Under the pieces are notes generated by a model. That model made no database searches. It saw nothing but the letters and a program-made list of their open reading frames with translations, and was not told where the DNA came from. The position numbers and the translations under genes were made by a program. Shown in pieces: positions 60,693 to 64,000 of a stretch of DNA of 64,000 nucleotides. Positions within the stretch are counted from its first letter, which is position 1; each line of letters opens with the position of its first letter. This stretch comes from Candidatus Competibacteraceae bacterium (GTDB lineage Bacteria > Pseudomonadota > Gammaproteobacteria > Competibacterales > Competibacteraceae): the NCBI GenBank assembly GCA_003989065.1, contig RXIW01000003.1:44040-108039 (forward strand). The letters run 5' to 3'.

Positions 60693-61457
60693 ATGACTAT
60701 CCATCTCTATTTCTCGCTGATTCCTGAGGCGCTGATCGCTTCCATGCTGCCCCCGGAGCAGTTCGGACAGTATTACGCGACCGGCCACAAATACAAATCC
60801 AAGGGACAGGCCATCTTCTTCGAGGTCGATCCGTCCTTCCGCCATCCGTTCTTCAACATCGACGAGGGCCTCGAACGCTGCGTGCCACATCCTGACGGCG
60901 CTCCCAAGAACTCGGTGTACATCTCGATCTACCGAGTGTTGGAGCACATCCCGGTCAGCGCCCTGGGCAAGTTATATCTGAGCACGGCCTATGGCCACAC
61001 CCTGGGCTTGAGCCGGACCGATGCACCGCCGCCACCAGCGTCCGGGCTGCACATGTACCAGGATCTGGCCCCGGTCAACAGCCTGGTGGTCAGCGCCCTC
61101 GGCCCGGTCGATTACTATCAGGGGGTCACCAGCCAGCCGGCCAAGTTCATCCGTTTCCCGGGCCTCTGCTTCGTCGAATTGGGGCTGGGCGCGTTGTCGA
61201 CCGACCCGGCCAACGGCGTGGTGGGCGATCTGCCGTATTCGTTCATCCACCATCTCCGCGAGGCGCTGCTGGAACTGGAGCCGGCCAGCAAGCAGAGCAA
61301 GCTGGTGCATCGGGTCCATTCGCTGGAATTCCCGTATCGCATGGTCAAGAGCGGCTTCTACATGGGCAACGGTCCCGACCTGGCGTTCTATCCGATGCCC
61401 CCGCACGAAGTTTTGCGCCGCGAGCACAACGGCTGGTGGCGCTCGGCCAACCTGTAA
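60693..61457 (+). CDS. Conserved hypothetical protein
   Basis: The 254-residue soluble protein begins TIHLYFSLIPEALIASMLPP and has QAIFFEVDPSFRHPFFNIDE, SVYISIYRVLEHIPVSALGK and MVKSGFYMGNGPDLAFYPMP, with an even, well-folded composition and no signal peptide or known catalytic motif. I cannot name a family. ATG 60693 is chosen as the point where the sequence becomes conserved-looking; an in-frame 60648 start lacks a ribosome site. It is a single-gene unit with its own strong terminator. Confidence 0.75.
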   Translation: MTIHLYFSLIPEALIASMLPPEQFGQYYATGHKYKSKGQAIFFEVDPSFRHPFFNIDEGLERCVPHPDGAPKNSVYISIYRVLEHIPVSALGKLYLSTAYGHTLGLSRTDAPPPPASGLHMYQDLAPVNSLVVSALGPVDYYQGVTSQPAKFIRFPGLCFVELGLGALSTDPANGVVGDLPYSFIHHLREALLELEPASKQSKLVHRVHSLEFPYRMVKSGFYMGNGPDLAFYPMPPHEVLRREHNGWWRSANL

Positions 61458-61478
61458 GCGCCCAAACCCACGACAAAG

Positions 61479-61511
61479 AACCGCCGCCAGCAGAACCGGG
61501 GCGGTTTTTTT
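61479..61511 (+). terminator. Rho-independent terminator
   Basis: AACCGCC (61479-61485) pairs with GGCGGTT (61500-61506), followed by T residues to 61511. It ends the preceding hypothetical gene. Confidence 0.85.
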
Positions 61512-61554
61512 GTGGCATACGCCCCAAGGCCGCAAACCGCGCGAGGATGCCGAC

Positions 61555-62121
61555 ATGGCACTGAAGAATTCCGCTACCTGCTATGGCTCGGTCAGTCGTT
61601 TTCTACACTGGTCGGTCGTCACCCTGTTCGCCTTCCAGTATCTCAGCGCCGCGATCATGACCCATCTGGCGCGTGACAAGACCCTGCTCGGGCTGAGCCA
61701 GGGCGATCTCTACAACTGGCACAAGTCGATCGGCCTGGTGTTGCTGACGCTGGCGCTGGCGCGGCTGACCTGGCGCAAGGCGACACCCTTACCTGACTGG
61801 GCGCCGGTCCTGTCGAAAACGGAGCGGGCCATCTCCCACCGCAACGAAACGCTGCTGTACGGCTGCATGTTCCTGCTGCCGCTCAGCGGCTACCTGTTCG
61901 TCATGGCGGGCAATTTCGGCGTCAAGCTGTTCGGACTGGTCAATCTGCCCAATCCCATCGGCAAGCAGGAAGGGCTGGCCCTGCTAGCCCTGATCGTCCA
62001 TATCGTCACCAGCTATGCCGCCGTCGTCTTCATCGCCTGGCACGTCGGGCTCGGCCTCAAACACCATTGCTACGATCGCGACGGCTTCCTGAACCGGATG
62101 CTGCCGTTCCGGCAACCTTGA
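61555..62121 (+). CDS. Cytochrome b561 family protein
   Basis: The 188-residue membrane protein has four hydrophobic segments and the heme-ligand histidines of the bacterial b561 (CybB/YodB) family: His18 in SRFLHWSVVTLFAFQY, His55 in NWHKSIGLVLL, then IVHIVTSYAAVVFIAWHVGLGL with two more. It transfers electrons between membrane quinol and periplasmic or soluble partners such as superoxide. ATG 61555 is the family start; the long open frame before it is a shadow of the hypothetical gene. There is no visible YceI partner. Confidence 0.92.
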   Translation: MALKNSATCYGSVSRFLHWSVVTLFAFQYLSAAIMTHLARDKTLLGLSQGDLYNWHKSIGLVLLTLALARLTWRKATPLPDWAPVLSKTERAISHRNETLLYGCMFLLPLSGYLFVMAGNFGVKLFGLVNLPNPIGKQEGLALLALIVHIVTSYAAVVFIAWHVGLGLKHHCYDRDGFLNRMLPFRQP

Positions 62122-62195
62122 GCCGCGCCCAGGGCCTCTTGGCTGTCTGGCTGCCCCGATGATCGGACAAAGTGCACACTGATCATGATGAAACA

Positions 62196-62261
62196 TCCGG
62201 GTGAACGCACTTCCCAGCGCAGGCGCGGTCTGCTGGGTAGTACGAACGCATCACCCGGAGG
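62196..62261 (+). promoter_or_regulatory. Nested hairpin covering the ribosome binding site
   Basis: TCCGGGTGA (62196-62204) and TCACCCGGA (62251-62259) form a perfect 9-base-pair outer stem. Inside it, CCCAGCGCAG pairs with CTGCTGGG with a 2-base bulge (62213-62237). The right outer arm covers the first bases of the Shine-Dalgarno GGAGG (62257-62261) of the gene at 62268. In this fold the site is closed, so translation may be controlled by temperature, a ligand or an RNA. Confidence 0.55.
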
Positions 62262-62267
62262 ATTTTC

Positions 62268-62606
62268 ATGTTGCGTGCCCTCGTCATCGTTCTCGGACTC
62301 CTGCTCGGCTTGCTGGTGACCGCTCTCCTCACGGCCAACTACCATAGCCAGATCTTGGCGGGCTTGCGTTATCTGCTCGCCGATCCCTGGGGCAGAGTCA
62401 CGCTGCTGAACTTCGGGATCGGTCTGCTGTTCGTCGCGGTCTGGATGGCCCTGGTGGAACCCAATCCCTGGCGGGCGGCGGCCTGGATCGTCGCGCTGTT
62501 CCTGCTGGGCAACGTGGCCACGCTGGCTTTCCTGCTGTGCCGGACCTGCCAGGTCCAACACTGGTCGGAGCTGTTCCTGCCCTCTCATGCCGCCGATCGC
62601 CGCTGA
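62268..62606 (+). CDS. Small membrane protein (DUF1475-like)
   Basis: The 112-residue protein has three hydrophobic segments (about 3-23, 44-62, 68-90). The last two carry NFGIGLLFVAVWMALVEPNP and AAWIVALFLLGNVATLAFLL, which recall the EPSW...LLGNIA pattern of DUF1475 proteins. The match is weak. A good GGAGG lies 6 bases before the ATG, inside the hairpin described separately. Function unknown. Confidence 0.65.
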   Translation: MLRALVIVLGLLLGLLVTALLTANYHSQILAGLRYLLADPWGRVTLLNFGIGLLFVAVWMALVEPNPWRAAAWIVALFLLGNVATLAFLLCRTCQVQHWSELFLPSHAADRR

Positions 62607-62666
62607 TCCACCGCATCGGCAGGCTCGAACGCCCGCCACCCGCGCAATCGATCGTTTGGAGAGGCC

Positions 62667-63779
62667 ATGGCGATAGCCGCGCCGATTCCGGCCAAATTCG
62701 CCAGCATTCAAGTGCTGCGCGGGATCGCCGCCATGCTGGTGGTATTCGCGCACCTGCAGGTGGTCGAGCAGCGCTACGGCCTCGGCGACCCGATCCTGCC
62801 AGGCTGGCTGGATTACGGCCAGTCCAGCGTCGATCTGTTCTTCGTGATCAGCGGCTTCGTCATCGCCACCGTCAGCCGCGCCCAGTTTCGATCGTTGCCC
62901 GCCGCCGGCCATTTCCTGTTCCAGCGCGTCACCCGCATCTATCCGCCCTATTGGCTGTACAGCGTCCTTGTGCTGCTGGTCTGGCTCTATCGGCCCGGCC
63001 TGGTGAATGCGGCGCAAGGCCATCAGATCGACATCCTGGCCTCGTTCCTGCTCTTGCCACAGGATTTGTTACCGCTGCTGATGGTAGGCTGGACGCTGAC
63101 GCATGAAATGTATTTCTACCTGGTCGTGGCTCTGCTGCTGCCGCTGATCCCGGAACGCCTCTTCCCGCTGGCGCTGACAGCCTGGGCGGTGGTGGTCATC
63201 CTGGGACAGGGCCATGCGGTGCTGTATCCGGGGGAGCTGCTGGACCCGACGCTACGTCTGATGCTGCATCCCTTGACCCTGGAATTCATCGGCGGGGCCG
63301 CCGTCGCTCTGCTGCTGTACGGCGGGGCGGGCGGTCAGGGCCGGGCGATCCTGGCGCTCGGCGTCGCCGGCTTCATCCTGGCCGTGCGGGCGCTGCAAGC
63401 CGGTTACGCCGTTCTGGATGGCGCCGACCGCTGGCGACTGCTATGGTTCGGCATACCCGCGCTGCTGGTGACCTATGGCGCTGCGCGGGCGGAAATCGAA
63501 GGCAAGCTGCGCTTCCCGGCCTTCATGCGGAAAATCGGCGATGCTTCGTACTCGATCTATCTGAGCCACATCCTGGTGCTATCCGCCATTGGGCGGCTGT
63601 GGCCACAAGCGCTGCTGCCCTACCCCCTCGACCATGTCGCGACATTGGCGGTCATGCTGCTGGCAACGCTCGGGGTGGGCTGGCTGAGCTATCGCTGGGT
63701 GGAAGTGCCCATCCTGCAAGCGATGCGCCACTGGAGCCCTACGCCTACCCAGCGGGAATCTCGATCGACCGCCTGCTGA
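62667..63779 (+). CDS. Acyltransferase family 3 membrane protein (ExoZ-like)
   Basis: The 370-residue polytopic protein has the acyltransferase-3 start IQVLRGIAAMLVVFAHLQVV with the signature Arg and His, VDLFFVISGFVIATVSR, the FQRVTRIYPPYWLYS loop and WTLTHEMYFYLVVALLLP. These features are nearest to ExoZ-type acetyltransferases of exopolysaccharides. It is 60 bases downstream of the small membrane protein and may share its transcript. It is distinct in sequence from the acyltransferase at 2087-3280. Acceptor unknown. Confidence 0.9.
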   Translation: MAIAAPIPAKFASIQVLRGIAAMLVVFAHLQVVEQRYGLGDPILPGWLDYGQSSVDLFFVISGFVIATVSRAQFRSLPAAGHFLFQRVTRIYPPYWLYSVLVLLVWLYRPGLVNAAQGHQIDILASFLLLPQDLLPLLMVGWTLTHEMYFYLVVALLLPLIPERLFPLALTAWAVVVILGQGHAVLYPGELLDPTLRLMLHPLTLEFIGGAAVALLLYGGAGGQGRAILALGVAGFILAVRALQAGYAVLDGADRWRLLWFGIPALLVTYGAARAEIEGKLRFPAFMRKIGDASYSIYLSHILVLSAIGRLWPQALLPYPLDHVATLAVMLLATLGVGWLSYRWVEVPILQAMRHWSPTPTQRESRSTAC

Positions 63780-63838
63780 CCGTCCACCGCCCGGCGGCGC
63801 CAGCGCATTCCGGGCTGATGGTGACCTGAGCCTGAGCG

Positions 63839-64000
63839 CTAGGCCGTCCCCTCCAGGAACGCAGCGCGGATCGCCCGCATGCTGTCGGCCGCACCCGAGG
63901 TCAGTTTGTAATCGACGAAACGACTGACGTTGGTCTCGGTGGGATTGATCTCCACCGTGGGAATGCCCGCCCGACTGGCTTGCACCACTGGGCCGGCAAT
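63839..64000 (-). CDS. Sir2-family NAD-dependent deacetylase, C-terminal end (partial)
   Basis: The last 53 residues of a gene that continues beyond the right edge are visible: AGPVVQASRAGIPTVEINPT, then SRFVDYKLTSGAADSMRAI, ending at TAG 63841-63839. This is the pattern of the C-terminal Rossmann part of bacterial sirtuins, where the loop with VEIN-P-T contacts NAD+ and is followed by the AD..L.G.A....P tail. Sirtuins remove acyl groups from lysines and can activate acetyl-CoA synthetase, whose gene lies at 34853. Only the tail is visible. Confidence 0.7.
   Translation of the reverse strand: MAGPVVQASRAGIPTVEINPTETNVSRFVDYKLTSGAADSMRAIRAAFLEGTA

Overview
The window is a gene-dense, GC-rich piece of a gammaproteobacterial chromosome. 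Evidence for this is the conserved block trpF-trpB-trpA-accD-folC-dedD-cvpA-purF-metZ, the dksA-gluQ pair, sucA-sucB-lpd, and a biotin operon of proteobacterial type. A pyruvate:ferredoxin oxidoreductase module, an alpha-phosphoglucomutase, an unusually large glycogen branching enzyme and acetyl-CoA synthetase suggest a facultative organism that cycles glycogen and acetate, as the Competibacter/Contendobacter glycogen accumulators do. That lineage assignment is inference. No rRNA, tRNA, CRISPR array, insertion sequence or prophage was seen; two small RNA genes are predicted.

Layout. 1-3280: end of parC, msrQ, two tandem look-alike small RNA genes, an MDR oxidoreductase and an acyltransferase. 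3678-10070: a three-gene redox operon (GltD-like flavoprotein with ferredoxin domain, NifJ-type PFOR, dihydroorotate-dehydrogenase-like flavoprotein) closed by a strong terminator. 10246-15625: a membrane protein, comF, a stand-alone DUF2126 protein and pgm. 15863-26202: the trp/acc/fol/pur/met block, with a decayed tandem copy of the cvpA 3' end before purF. 26204-32776 (minus strand): an SDR and the 2-oxoglutarate dehydrogenase operon sucA-sucB-lpd, read from a promoter about 300 bases upstream. 33274-36790: dksA, gluQ, acs. 36863-43011: an eIF2B/R15P-isomerase-like protein, an acidic small protein, rraA, a MotA-like/OmpA-like pair, a nitroreductase, a VOC protein and an unknown protein. 43037-47998 (minus): bioB-bioA-bioF-bioC-bioD, without bioH. 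48396-54395: a PAS-GGDEF-hemerythrin protein, hemF, a DUF2789 protein, and a two-component system divergent from a Spy/CpxP-like periplasmic protein. 54579-64000: glgB, a DUF255 protein, an unknown protein, a cytochrome b561, a small membrane protein behind a hairpin that covers its ribosome binding site, an acyltransferase and the tail of a Sir2-like protein.

The most interesting items are: (1) the tandem sRNA genes at 734-970, each with its own promoter, a 5' hairpin, a CU-rich single-stranded stretch, a shared CUUUGGUGGUU core and a terminator, with possible complementarity to the sucA and acs ribosome binding sites; (2) GlgB, whose extra 430 residues are a duplicated, truncated and catalytically broken copy of its own N-terminal half; (3) the RBS-covering nested hairpin at 62196-62261; (4) the cvpA duplication remnant; (5) a diguanylate cyclase carrying a di-iron hemerythrin domain.
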